Part shown: positions 1 through 10,006 of the stretch, piece by piece
How positions within the stretch are numbered: the first letter of the stretch is position 1
How the letters are laid out: each line of letters starts with the position of its first letter
The notes under the pieces: model-generated
Databases searched by the model: none
Told to the model about the DNA's origin: nothing
What the model saw: only the letters and a program-made list of their open reading frames with translations
NCBI RefSeq assembly: GCF_900313035.1
Contig: NZ_OMPS01000033.1
Location: 1-64,000 of the forward strand
DNA: 64,000 bases
Direction of reading: 5' to 3'
Origin: Ruegeria sp. EL01
GTDB lineage: Bacteria; Pseudomonadota; Alphaproteobacteria; Rhodobacterales; Rhodobacteraceae
Position numbers and translations under genes: made by a program

Positions 1-2
1 AT

Positions 3-419
3 AGTGATTACAGTGCGCAAGGTGCGCAACAACGCCTGGTCGACATTCTGGGATCTGACAAAGCAGCGGAATGGAGCGCAGGACATTACGGGTTCATCAA
101 TGTCTGGCGGCCCGTTGAGACGCCGATCAACAGCGCACCGTTGGGGTTTGTGCGTCCGTCAAGCGTGGCGGACGAGGATTGGATCCTGATCGACCTGGTT
201 TACCCGGATCGTCTTGGTCACATCATGGGGCTTGCTGCAAACGACGCGCATGAATGGGTCTATCAATCCAAGATGACGCCGGATGAGGTGGCATTCTTCA
301 ACATCTACGACAACAAAGGGCTCCCCTCCATCGCACACAGCGCGATTGATCTGGTCGAGGATGACAGCCTTCATGTGATCCGCAAAAGCATCGAGAGCCG
401 CACACTCGTTCGGTATTGA
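3..419 (+). CDS. CmcJ/NvfI-like oxidoreductase, C-terminal part (window edge)
   Basis: The frame is open from the window edge, so the N-terminus is missing; 138 codons remain before TGA. The visible part has the pattern I associate with the CmcJ/NvfI (AsaB-like) family of putative Fe(II)/2-oxoglutarate-type hydroxylases: FINVWRP near remaining residue 31, a PLGF/RPSS segment, the block MTPDEVAFFNIYDNK, an SIAHSAID segment and the C-terminal RKSIESRTLVRY. The substrate is unknown; family members act on small molecules in secondary or aromatic metabolism. The stop lies 23 bp before the next start, so it is probably cotranscribed with the luciferase-like monooxygenase and SDR that follow, which would make a small oxidative operon. 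The family call rests on recognition of the motif spacing only. Confidence 0.7.
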   Translation, partial: SDYSAQGAQQRLVDILGSDKAAEWSAGHYGFINVWRPVETPINSAPLGFVRPSSVADEDWILIDLVYPDRLGHIMGLAANDAHEWVYQSKMTPDEVAFFNIYDNKGLPSIAHSAIDLVEDDSLHVIRKSIESRTLVRY

Positions 420-442
420 CCGGTTCGCGCAGGAGAAACCTT

Positions 443-1408
443 ATGCTCGACACAACGCAACAAGAGACCTTCCCGATTATCAACCGGGCCTACAATTCGG
501 TGTTTCAGAAAGACAAACTGACGGTCGGCCTTGTTGCGCCGCTGGAAGCCTATGCTGACAGCGCCACCCCAACTATGCGCGATCAGCTGGACCGCATAAA
601 GCTAGCTGAAGAACTGGGCTTTGCAGCCGTGTGGTTGCGTGACGTCCCGTTCAACGTGCCAAGTTTTGGCGATGCTGGACAAATCTTTGATCCGTGGGTG
701 TATCTCGGGATGTTAGCCGGTCAAACGCAATCGATTGCCTTGGGATTGGCCAGCGCGGTGCTGCCCTTGCGCCACCCTGCACATGTGGCAAAGGCGGCTG
801 CCAGCGTGGATGTGCTGTCCGGTGGCCGCATGCTGCTGGGGGTCGCATCCGGCGACCGACCCGACGAGTATCCGGCGCTCGACATGTCCTTTGGTGATCG
901 TGCTGATCGGTTCCGCGAAGCCTTCGCCTATATCCGCGAGATGGCCAAGGATCGCCCGGTGCATCAGGGCGGCCATGGCGCGCTTGACGGCTCAATCGAC
1001 ATGCTCCCCAAGCCCAGTGGCGCAAGGCTTCCTATGTTGGTTACCGGAGGCAGCCAGCAATCCCCGGACTGGATCGCACGAAACGGCGATGGCTGGATGC
1101 TCTATCCGCGCGATACGGCCACGCAGGCAAAGATCATCTCGGACTGGCGCGCGCGCACCGTGGACGCTGGCCGAGACGAACAGCCGGTGATGCAGCCGCT
1201 ATACGTCGATCTGGTTGAGGATCATCATGCACCGCAACCCATTCATCTGGGCCTGCGATTGAATGCGCATGATCTCGTGGCCTATCTGAAATCGCTTGAG
1301 GGCATCGGCGTCAATCATGTCGCGCTCAACTTGCGATTCAATCAGGCCGATATCGCAACCACGCTGAAGCGGCTGGCCGAAGACGTGCTGCCGAACCTCA
1401 CCATTTAA
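443..1408 (+). CDS. Luciferase-like (LLM class) flavin-dependent oxidoreductase
   Basis: A TIM-barrel protein of 321 residues of the bacterial luciferase/F420-FMN monooxygenase superfamily. Supporting segments are LAEELGFAAVWLRDVPF near the N-terminus, DPWVYLGMLAGQTQSIALG, the typical LRHPAHVAKAAASVDVLSGGR stretch (in two parts: LRHPAHVAKAAAS, VDVLSGGRMLLGVASG) and GDGWMLYPRD towards the C-terminus. It resembles the subgroup sometimes called BA3436-type luciferase oxidoreductases. The ATG at 443 is chosen over the in-frame TTG at 416 because AGGAG at 431-435 is well spaced for it and the longer form would overlap the upstream gene. It would oxidise a small organic substrate with reduced flavin in the cytosol. 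It sits between a CmcJ-like oxidoreductase and an SDR (13-bp gap), suggesting one three-step oxidative pathway. Confidence 0.85.
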   Translation: MLDTTQQETFPIINRAYNSVFQKDKLTVGLVAPLEAYADSATPTMRDQLDRIKLAEELGFAAVWLRDVPFNVPSFGDAGQIFDPWVYLGMLAGQTQSIALGLASAVLPLRHPAHVAKAAASVDVLSGGRMLLGVASGDRPDEYPALDMSFGDRADRFREAFAYIREMAKDRPVHQGGHGALDGSIDMLPKPSGARLPMLVTGGSQQSPDWIARNGDGWMLYPRDTATQAKIISDWRARTVDAGRDEQPVMQPLYVDLVEDHHAPQPIHLGLRLNAHDLVAYLKSLEGIGVNHVALNLRFNQADIATTLKRLAEDVLPNLTI

Positions 1409-1421
1409 CGGGGAGTGCCAG

Positions 1422-2228
1422 ATGACAAAAGCCATCCTCATCACTGGCGCGACCGTCGGCATCGGGTTGGCAACTGCCCGCGCTTTGGCTTCACTTGGGC
1501 ATACACTATTGTTGCATGGACGTAATCCCGACAAACTGAATGCGGTACAGATGGATTTGACACGTTCAGGACGAGTCGAACCTGTTCACAGCTATGTTGC
1601 TGATCTCTCGCGCCTGGAAGAGGTAGAAAACTTGGCGCAAGCCGTGGTCGCCAATCATCACAGCCTAGATGTGCTGATCAACAACGCAGGTGTCTACGAA
1701 ACCCCTGAAACGCGCACAGTGGATGGCTTGGATACCCGATTTTCCGTCAATACCTTCGCACCCTACCTTCTCACCAAGCGCCTTTGGAACCTACTTAGCG
1801 CAGCGGACGGTGCTCGGGTCGTAAACCTTTCCTCGGCGGCACAATCCCCCGTACAGATCGACGCACTACTTGGCAAGTCCACCCTGTCGGCGGGCGCTGC
1901 CTATGCCCAAAGCAAGCTGGCGCTGACCATGTGGTCATCCCAGATGGCTTTATCTTCGGATGGTGAAGGCCCGGCCATCATTGCGGTCAATCCGGGTTCT
2001 ATGCTCGGCAGCAAGATGGTGAAACAAGCCTTTGGTGTTGCAGGTGGCGATGTTTCTCAAGGTGCAGACGTGCTTGCGCGAGCAGCCTTGTCCGAGGAAT
2101 TCGCCGATGCCAATGGCCAGTACTTTGACAATGACTCTGGCCAATTCGCATCTCCCCATCCGGACGTGCAAAACAATCGGAAATCCAAAGCCGTGGTGGA
2201 TGCGATAGAGGGGTTTCTCGCGAAATGA
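1422..2228 (+). CDS. Short-chain dehydrogenase/reductase (SDR)
   Basis: A complete classical SDR of 268 residues. The cofactor-binding glycine motif TGATVGIG is at residues 8-15, the structural NNAG at about 87-90, the catalytic Ser in VVNLSSAAQ near 133, and the catalytic YAQSK near 159-163. HGRNPDKL after the second strand has an Arg at the position that often favours NADP(H), which is inference. A GGGGAG ribosome-binding site sits just before the ATG. The gene follows the luciferase-like monooxygenase with a 13-bp gap. It probably oxidises an alcohol or reduces a ketone made by its operon neighbours; the substrate is not readable. Confidence 0.9.
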   Translation: MTKAILITGATVGIGLATARALASLGHTLLLHGRNPDKLNAVQMDLTRSGRVEPVHSYVADLSRLEEVENLAQAVVANHHSLDVLINNAGVYETPETRTVDGLDTRFSVNTFAPYLLTKRLWNLLSAADGARVVNLSSAAQSPVQIDALLGKSTLSAGAAYAQSKLALTMWSSQMALSSDGEGPAIIAVNPGSMLGSKMVKQAFGVAGGDVSQGADVLARAALSEEFADANGQYFDNDSGQFASPHPDVQNNRKSKAVVDAIEGFLAK

Positions 2229-2598
2229 CTCAATTGGTCTTTTGATTGACCAACGACAGCTAGCTGAGCAGTCCTGCCATTCGGGCAGGCTGCAACATTA
2301 GTCGAAAAGGGCTCTCCCAACCCCTTCGCCGCTCAATGCACGAATGCGCGCTGTCGGGAAGCTCTTCCATCCGCATCATCGCCTGCGAGAAGGAAAGACG
2401 CGGACAAAGCGCCCATCAGGATGCTTCGTATGAATGGCCGCTTTCCTAACGCGATATCGTGGTCAGGACGCATGCGAAGCGCAAAGATAGAAAAGGCACA
2501 TGCATTTTTGGCTTGCAACCATTGGATGTACGCGCGTTTATTCAAGGACAAATAAGAGCAACAAACTTTGTCAAAGCAGGCTTCAGGAAATACCTTCG
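2229..2598. other. Intergenic region without a convincing gene
   Basis: 370 bases between the SDR and the FGE-fold gene. It holds a 47-bp sequence (2268-2314) that recurs downstream at 8441-8487. It also holds a short dyad CCTGCC/GGCAGG at 2273-2289 that could be a weak terminator but has no T-run. The promoter of the FGE-RTX pair should be in its second half. Reading frames here lack family signatures and a credible ribosome-binding site. Confidence 0.5.
2268..2314. repeat. 47-bp intergenic repeat, copy 1
   Basis: Aligned without gaps to 8441-8487 with 37 of 47 identical positions by eye. The best-conserved block is CATTAGTCGA-N-AAGGGCTC. The two copies are in the same orientation and flank the FGE-fold/RTX pair. 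They are either copies of a dispersed intergenic repeat family or remnants of one duplicated sequence. No coding signal accompanies them. Confidence 0.6.
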
Positions 2599-3564
2599 AT
2601 GAAATCCAAATTAGCGGCTTTTGCGGGAGCCTTGCAGGTCTTCGCTGCACCAGTTGCGGCGGAGTATCTTCTGGCAGACGGGAGCGAAGTCGCTCCGCTC
2701 GAGATGTTCCAGGAATGCGGCGTTTGTCCTGAAATGATTGTCCTGCCGCTTGGTGAATTCCTGATGGGGGGACCACCCGGAGAATCCAAACGTAATTTTC
2801 ACCTCGATGCTTCGGGAAGGCGCCCAGCAACGCCTGACGATCCATACATCGCTTACCACGAAGGGCCGGTTCATTTGGTTGAGGTCGACATTCCGATCGC
2901 CGTAGGTCGCAATGAGGTCACCCGAGATGAATGGATGGCCTGCGTGGACGATGGGGGATGTGGCGGCTACCAGCCCGAAGACTTTGTAATCGGGAATAAC
3001 TTTGAACGCATTGAGCTCACGGGCACCCATCCGGTGAACGATGTGTCCTTTTTGGATGCGGTATCTTATACAAATTGGTTGAACGAAAAGATTGGCACAA
3101 ACGCCTACAGACTTCCAACGGAAGCAGAATGGGAGTATGCCGCCCGCGCAGGAACTCGGACCCCTTTTGCGCAAGGGGAAGAGGTCACCACAGACCAAGC
3201 CAATTTCCATGCCAAACCAACCGAAGAGATGCTTGGTGAAAAGCGGTCGGATTTGGTGTGGCGTGGCTATCCGGTTCGAGTTGACGAGCTTGATGCGGCC
3301 AATGCCTGGGGCCTACGGCATATGTCTGGGAACGTCGGAGAAAGCACGCTGTCGTGCTGGACAGTGACGCACCCCGGCTGGTCGTCATCAAGCCTTCATC
3401 TTGAAATGGCAAGATCCGTTGATTGCCCGAGACGGGTCTCAAAAGGCGGATCCTATTCATTTGCTATGGATTTTTCGCGCGTTGCAAACCGTGGTGGCGG
3501 CGGCGTTGATGGGCGATCACAATCGTCAGGATTCCGCGTGATCAGAGAACTAAACGAAGACTAA
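2599..3564 (+). CDS. Secreted FGE/SUMF1-fold protein, probably without formylglycine-generating activity
   Basis: 321 residues starting with a Sec-type signal peptide (MKSKLAAFAGALQVFAAPVAA), so it should act in the periplasm or outside the cell. The formylglycine-generating-enzyme (sulfatase-modifying factor) fold is shown by MIVLPLGEFLMGG (about 44-56), NEVTRDEWMAC, HPVNDVSFLDAVSYTNWL, YRLPTEAEWEYAARAGT, HMSGNVGE and the terminal SSGFRVIRE. The usual GNVWEW is changed to GNVGES. The C-terminal GGS segment reads GGSYSFAMDFSRVANRG and lacks the Cys-x4-Cys pair that forms the copper site in true FGEs, so classical Cys-to-formylglycine chemistry is unlikely. ATG 2599 is chosen over the upstream frame because of AGGA at 2585-2588 and the signal peptide. 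Its stop is 12 bp before the giant RTX gene, so the pair is almost certainly cotranscribed. Confidence 0.85.
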   Translation: MKSKLAAFAGALQVFAAPVAAEYLLADGSEVAPLEMFQECGVCPEMIVLPLGEFLMGGPPGESKRNFHLDASGRRPATPDDPYIAYHEGPVHLVEVDIPIAVGRNEVTRDEWMACVDDGGCGGYQPEDFVIGNNFERIELTGTHPVNDVSFLDAVSYTNWLNEKIGTNAYRLPTEAEWEYAARAGTRTPFAQGEEVTTDQANFHAKPTEEMLGEKRSDLVWRGYPVRVDELDAANAWGLRHMSGNVGESTLSCWTVTHPGWSSSSLHLEMARSVDCPRRVSKGGSYSFAMDFSRVANRGGGGVDGRSQSSGFRVIRELNED

Positions 3565-3576
3565 GGAAAACAAAAA

Positions 3577-6500
3577 ATGTGTGAGATGAGCGCAGCTGGG
3601 CCGTACAGCGACGTCAAAGATATTGAAGCAGCTATAAAAGAGCTGTCAGATCTCGGTTATCCGGCGCACGTTCGTTCCGGGGTAAATGGTGAAACGCTCT
3701 ATGTGTCAGTGGATAGTGGCATTGTGAAAAAAATCACTGCATTTCTTGGGTTCACCACAGCAGTCGACATCGAGATAAGATACGACCACAATGGGACCCC
3801 GGATAGGGCCGTAATCACTGGTTCCGCAGGCTTAGACATCGCTGGAGTGGATTTTGGTGGTTCTATTGGTGTCAACGGAGACTATATCAATGTGGACATT
3901 CCAGGCGTTCTAACAAAGTCTTATCACAAGGATCAAGTTGAAGCGGAACTTGCATTAGACTTAACTAGACACGCAGGAGTTGATTCTTCAACAGCCTCTG
4001 ATGCTGCGGCCGCGCTGGCTGAGTTCCCAGCCGCAGTCAAAGGAGTTGAAAACACTGTAAAAAGTGTGTTGCCAGAGTTCCCTATTGGCTGTGATTCTCC
4101 AAAACAAGCAGCGTTGTTACCTATTCCCCAACTGATAGCTGCAATAATCGACGCCTTGTCCTCGCCTCTGGTTCTCGACCTAGACGGGGATGGTGTCGAA
4201 CTGACCTCGCTTGAAGGGTCTGGGGTACATTTCGATCTTGACAACAATGGGTTCGCCGAAGCCACGGGATGGGTTTCACCAGATGACGCTCTACTGGCTT
4301 TGGATGTCGATGGGGATGGGCGTATCGAAAACGGTTCCGAGCTTTTTGGCGACCAAACCGGATATGACAACGGGTTTCTTGCTCTCGCAGTCCATGACGA
4401 GAATGGCGACGGAGTCATTGATGCGAACGACGCGGTTTTCGATGATCTTGTAATATGGCAAGATGTAAACGGTGACGGGATTAACCAGGCAGGCGAAACA
4501 ACCAGCCTGACGGACGCGGGAATTTCTTCGATATCCGTCACCGCCGTGGAGACTAGCTACGAGGTCGCCGGGAACCAGGTTTTGCAGGAAAGCACCTTCA
4601 CCCGAACCGACGGTACCACGGGCGAGATAGTGGACGCTTACTTTGCGGTCGACACATCAGATACCATTGCGCTGCTGCCGGATGATTTCTCTTATCACGA
4701 CGATGCGTTTTTTTTGCCTTTGCTGGCCGGATCAGGTTCTTTGGCACCAAGTCTTATTGCCATGTCTACAAATGATGATCTGCGCGCGCAGGCACATATT
4801 CTCGTAGATCAACTTTCCGCAGGTGATGTCGCCGGTTTTGTGCAGAGCTTTGAGGGGTTTCTGCTCGCTTGGGCAGGCGTCGAGGATGTTGATCCCACAA
4901 GCCGTGGGCAGTTTATTGACGCGCGCCACCTCGCATTTCTGGAAACCGTCGCAGGAACAGATTTTACGAGTTTTTCCGGCGCACCCGGACCACGCGCAGC
5001 GGCTGAGCTTCAGCCGATATTTGAACATATTGTACAACACTTTGCGTCACGCTTTCTCTCGCAATCCGCAGAAACAAGCGCGCATTTTTCCTCTTCCAAT
5101 TCAACCGAGTATGATTCGGCTCTAGCATCTCATCCACTTTCTGCATTCATTGAGTTCGGGCACTATCGGCTCACCCCTGAAGAATTGCCCGAAATGCTGA
5201 TCAAGTTGCAGGCCTCTATAGATGGCGGTTTCGTATCGGCCGCTAACGCGTATTCAGCAATTGGCTTGTTTCAAAACGAGATAAGTGCCGAACCTTCTGG
5301 CTTCAATCCAGCGCTCTTAGACGCGGCAATCTCTGTGGGCCTTACCGCTGAAGATGAACTGTTTGCTGTCATCGAGGCTCAAGGAAACGTCAATTTCGTC
5401 ACAGGCACCGACGCTTCAGAAACAATTTCGGTCACTGAGGCCTCTCACATTGATGCCGGAGCGGGCGACGATATTGTCAATGGCAGCAACGAGAACGACT
5501 ACCTGCACGGCGGGGCTGGTAACGACACGCTCAAAGGCGGGCGCGGCACCGACAGTTATGTCTTCAAAGAAGGTGAAGGCGACGACATCATCGATGAAAC
5601 AGGTACAACAGCCGAAGGCGACAAGCTTTACTTCGGCGAAGGCATCACCATCGACGATCTGTATTCGGTCAACACCCACACCGGCGGCAGTGGAAGCTCT
5701 CTCGATTTCACCATCGGCCTGAAGAACGGTGACGGCACGATCACCATCCTCGATGATGCCAGTAACAGCATCTATGCTGATAAGCAGCAGATCCAGGAGT
5801 TTGTGTTCTCTGACGGCACCACGCTGACCCGGAACGAATTCCGCGTTGCTACCATGGGTACGGACGGTGATGATCATTTCGAAGGGTCAGGCGAAAGTGA
5901 CGATTTTGTATTTCGGGGTGGTGAAGGTAACGATACCATTCGGGAGACCATTGCAGGCACAGGGCAGAATATCGAAAACGACCGCCTCGTGTTTGGCGAA
6001 GGGATCACGGTCGATGATCTCTATTCGATCAACACCCACACCAGTGGAGACGCCAGCGATCATGACTTCACCATTGGCCTGAAGAACGGCGATGGCACGA
6101 TCACCATTCTCGATGACGGTGATGATTCAATCTACGGAGATAAGCACCAACTGACTGAGTTTGTGTTCTCGGATGGCACCACTTTGACCCGGAACGAGTT
6201 CCGCGTTGCGACTATGGGCACGGATGGCGATGACCACTTTGATGGCTCGGGCGAAAGCGACGACTACGTGTTTCGGGGTGGTGAAGGCAACGACACCATT
6301 CGGGAGACCATTGCAGGCACGGGCCAGAACGTCGAAAACGACCGGCTTGTGTTTGCCGAGGGGATCACTGTTGATGATCTCTATTCGATCAACACGCACA
6401 CCGGTGGAGATGCCAGCGATCATGACTTCACCATTGGTCTGAAGAACGGCGATGGCACGATCACCATTCTCGATGATGGCGACGACTATATCTATGCCAA

Positions 6501-8229
6501 CAGACACCACCTGACCGAGTTTGTCTTCTCCGACGGCACGACGATGACCCGGAATGAGTTCCGCGTTGCGACCATGGGCACAGCCGGGGATGATCACTTC
6601 GACGGGTCGGGCGAAAGCGACGACTATGTATTCCGAGGTGATGAAGGCAACGATACCATCGGTGAGACCACTCTCTTCAGCGGGCAAAACACCGAAACGG
6701 ATCGGTTGATCTTTGGCGATGACATTGACCAGGCGAGTGTATTCTCAATCCGCTTTGACGTCGACAACAATGGCGTTGATGATCTTGTCATCGGCGCGGA
6801 AGGGAAAACGGGAACAATCACCGTTCTGAATGCCTTCAGCACCGAGTACCAAGCTGAGAAGTACCAGCTCAACGCGTTTGTTTTTGGCGATGGCACAACA
6901 CTTGACTACAATTCCTTCCTGACGGCGACGATGGATCAGGACGCCCATGCTGTCAAAATCGGGGAACGGTTGGGCCTGACCCTTGATGAGGCATTTTTCG
7001 CCAAGGTGACTTATGGATCAGCGTTCAGATATGGCATCGGCACAAGCGAAGCAGACAGTTTAACGGCAAGTGACAACTCTGCGCACTATCTCTCCGGCGG
7101 CGCGGGCAATGACGATATTACCGGTGGCGGGGGTGCTGATTTTCTGATCGGTGGTCTTGGCAATGACGCACTTGCCGGTGGTCGAGGCTCGGATTCCTAC
7201 TTTTTCAGTGCTGGTGAAGGCGATGACACTATTTCCGAGAATTATGCCCATGTTTACGAGAATGACCGGCTGGTCTTTGGCGAGGGGATCACGGCCGCTG
7301 ATCTCTACGCCATCAACACCCACACGGGTGGCAACGCCGGGGTCTATGATCTGAAGATTGGTCTGAAGACCGGGGATGGCACGATTACCATCCTAGATGT
7401 CGGGCATGATCATCGGGATGCCAATTATCAGCACATCAATGAGTTTGTGTTCTCGGACGGTACAACAATGACCTGGAACGAGTTCCGGGTGGCTACGATG
7501 GGCACAGCGGGTGATGATCACTTCGACGGATCCGGTGTTGACGACGACTATGTGTTCCGGGGCGGTGAAGGCAACGACACGATCCTGGAGAGCTACGCAC
7601 ATAGCCAGGAGAATGACCGGCTGGTGTTCGGTGCTGGGATAACAGTCGATGATCTTTATGCCATCAACACCCACACCGGCGGCAATGCCGGGGTCTATGA
7701 CCTGAAGATTGGCCTGAAGACCGGGGATGGCACAATCACCATCCTCGATGTCGGTTACGACCATCGGGATGCCAATCAACAGCACATTAACGAGTTTGTG
7801 TTCTCGGATGGCACTGTGATGACGCGCAACGAGTTCCGGGTGGCTACGATGGGCACGGCTGGCGACGATCATTTCGACGGCTCCGGTGTTGACGACGACT
7901 ACGTGTTCCGGGGCGGTGAAGGCCACGACACCATCGCCGAGACCTATGCCCACAGCCAGGAGAACGACCGGCTGGTCTTTGGCGAAAACATTGATCAGGC
8001 CGATGTGTTCAGTTTCCGTTCGGACGTGAACGGGGATGGTGTGGATGATCTGGTGATTGGCGTTGAAGGCATGACAGGGTCAATGACACTCCTGAGTGTT
8101 TATGCGGCGTCAGACCCGGAGCGCTACCAGCTTGACGAGTTTGTGTTCAACGACGGCACAACGCTCGATTACAATACGTTCCTGACATCAACCCTTGATC
8201 AGGAGCAGGCAAACAGCTTCTTTGTGTGA
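3577..8229 (+). CDS. Giant RTX-type calcium-binding repeat protein (1550 aa)
   Basis: A very acidic, Cys-poor 1550-residue protein. Residues 1-190 form an unrecognised N-terminal domain without a Sec signal. Residues about 198-310 hold EF-hand-like loops typical of RTX proteins (LDLDGDGVE, LDVDGDGRIENGSELFG, DENGDGVIDANDAVF, QDVNGDGINQAGE). A mainly helical stretch follows (about 400-600). From about 640 there are RTX GGxGxDxL nonapeptides (GGAGNDTLKGGRGTD; GGAGNDDITGGGGADFLIGGLGND) between long repeats with EFVFSDGTT-TRNEFRVATMG, DYVFRGGEGNDTI, ENDRLVFGEGIT and GTITILD. These match the haemolysin-type calcium-binding-related repeats. Such proteins usually leave by a type I secretion system through a C-terminal signal; no T1SS gene is in the window. 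ATG 3577 follows AAGGA. The role may be adhesion, surface layer or a toxin-like effector; no catalytic domain was recognised. Confidence 0.85.
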   Translation: MCEMSAAGPYSDVKDIEAAIKELSDLGYPAHVRSGVNGETLYVSVDSGIVKKITAFLGFTTAVDIEIRYDHNGTPDRAVITGSAGLDIAGVDFGGSIGVNGDYINVDIPGVLTKSYHKDQVEAELALDLTRHAGVDSSTASDAAAALAEFPAAVKGVENTVKSVLPEFPIGCDSPKQAALLPIPQLIAAIIDALSSPLVLDLDGDGVELTSLEGSGVHFDLDNNGFAEATGWVSPDDALLALDVDGDGRIENGSELFGDQTGYDNGFLALAVHDENGDGVIDANDAVFDDLVIWQDVNGDGINQAGETTSLTDAGISSISVTAVETSYEVAGNQVLQESTFTRTDGTTGEIVDAYFAVDTSDTIALLPDDFSYHDDAFFLPLLAGSGSLAPSLIAMSTNDDLRAQAHILVDQLSAGDVAGFVQSFEGFLLAWAGVEDVDPTSRGQFIDARHLAFLETVAGTDFTSFSGAPGPRAAAELQPIFEHIVQHFASRFLSQSAETSAHFSSSNSTEYDSALASHPLSAFIEFGHYRLTPEELPEMLIKLQASIDGGFVSAANAYSAIGLFQNEISAEPSGFNPALLDAAISVGLTAEDELFAVIEAQGNVNFVTGTDASETISVTEASHIDAGAGDDIVNGSNENDYLHGGAGNDTLKGGRGTDSYVFKEGEGDDIIDETGTTAEGDKLYFGEGITIDDLYSVNTHTGGSGSSLDFTIGLKNGDGTITILDDASNSIYADKQQIQEFVFSDGTTLTRNEFRVATMGTDGDDHFEGSGESDDFVFRGGEGNDTIRETIAGTGQNIENDRLVFGEGITVDDLYSINTHTSGDASDHDFTIGLKNGDGTITILDDGDDSIYGDKHQLTEFVFSDGTTLTRNEFRVATMGTDGDDHFDGSGESDDYVFRGGEGNDTIRETIAGTGQNVENDRLVFAEGITVDDLYSINTHTGGDASDHDFTIGLKNGDGTITILDDGDDYIYANRHHLTEFVFSDGTTMTRNEFRVATMGTAGDDHFDGSGESDDYVFRGDEGNDTIGETTLFSGQNTETDRLIFGDDIDQASVFSIRFDVDNNGVDDLVIGAEGKTGTITVLNAFSTEYQAEKYQLNAFVFGDGTTLDYNSFLTATMDQDAHAVKIGERLGLTLDEAFFAKVTYGSAFRYGIGTSEADSLTASDNSAHYLSGGAGNDDITGGGGADFLIGGLGNDALAGGRGSDSYFFSAGEGDDTISENYAHVYENDRLVFGEGITAADLYAINTHTGGNAGVYDLKIGLKTGDGTITILDVGHDHRDANYQHINEFVFSDGTTMTWNEFRVATMGTAGDDHFDGSGVDDDYVFRGGEGNDTILESYAHSQENDRLVFGAGITVDDLYAINTHTGGNAGVYDLKIGLKTGDGTITILDVGYDHRDANQQHINEFVFSDGTVMTRNEFRVATMGTAGDDHFDGSGVDDDYVFRGGEGHDTIAETYAHSQENDRLVFGENIDQADVFSFRSDVNGDGVDDLVIGVEGMTGSMTLLSVYAASDPERYQLDEFVFNDGTTLDYNTFLTSTLDQEQANSFFV
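5821..7983 (+). repeat. Long in-frame tandem repeats inside the RTX gene
   Basis: The DNA encoding TRNEFRVATMG recurs at 5821, 6181 and 6541, exactly 360 bp (120 codons) apart. A second series recurs at 7468 and 7819, 351 bp (117 codons) apart. Within each series the DNA is nearly identical over long stretches, which points to recent unequal crossing-over or gene conversion. The two series are separated by a diverged unit (about 6690-6960) and by the GGxGxD nonapeptide cluster at about 7090-7190. The unit ENDRLVFGE-IDQA also occurs at 6700 and 7960. Confidence 0.85.
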
Positions 8230-8236
8230 AGTAATG

Positions 8237-8266
8237 AAAGGGGCGCTTCAGGGCGCTCCTTTTTTG
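8237..8266 (+). terminator. Rho-independent terminator of the FGE-RTX unit
   Basis: Starting 8 bases after the RTX stop, a stem of AAAGGGGCGC pairs with GCGCTCCTTTT around a short loop (one G-T pair), and runs into a T-tract at 8260-8265. Position, GC-rich stem and T-tract together make a standard intrinsic terminator. Confidence 0.85.
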
Positions 8267-9640
<1,374 letters not shown>

Positions 9641-10006
9641 GCAACCTGTAGAAAGCTTCTTGCTGCTACGGCGCTCTTGTCAGGGCAGGTGTCTTTCAAG
9701 AGGCCGCCATTGGTCTAAGCGTGGCGAAAGTCGGCAAAGTCCGCGACTTGTGAATTCGAGCCTTCGTGATCGCTGCGCCGTAAATGAATGGCTGGTTCTT
9801 CCGCCGCGTAGCGGCACTGGGATGGATGCCAATGCAGCGATTGATCCGTTGCGTGCGCGTGCAGTACGAAATAGCAATGGCCGTGTCGGGCTCATCTTCA
9901 TTCTTCGCTGTCTGATCCACCAACGGCTGTTCTGGGGCGATCCAACTTTGGGCTATTCATGAAACATACCTTTTCCAGACGAAAGAGTGCTTCCAGATGA
10001 ATGGTC
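9641..10006. other. Intergenic region, nothing recognised
   Basis: 366 bases between the convergent ends of kdsA and the alpha/beta hydrolase. Open frames on both strands lack ribosome-binding sites and family signatures, and no strong hairpin with a T-run was seen. Confidence 0.4.

Noticed and set aside
416..442. TTG start at 416 for the luciferase-like gene
   Set aside because: It overlaps the upstream gene and lacks a ribosome-binding site, while ATG 443 has AGGAG at proper distance.
6127..7953. Repeated 186-codon antisense frames (6127-6687 and 7393-7953)
   Set aside because: They exist because the RTX DNA repeats themselves recur with the same lack of antisense stops; not independent genes.
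5821..7983. Regularly spaced repeats considered as a CRISPR array
   Set aside because: The period is about 350-360 bp, the repeats are in-frame coding units of the RTX protein, and there are no short spacers or cas genes.
9660..9962. 100-codon frame between kdsA and the hydrolase
   Set aside because: No ribosome-binding site, no family resemblance, and overlapping open frames on the other strand of similar length.
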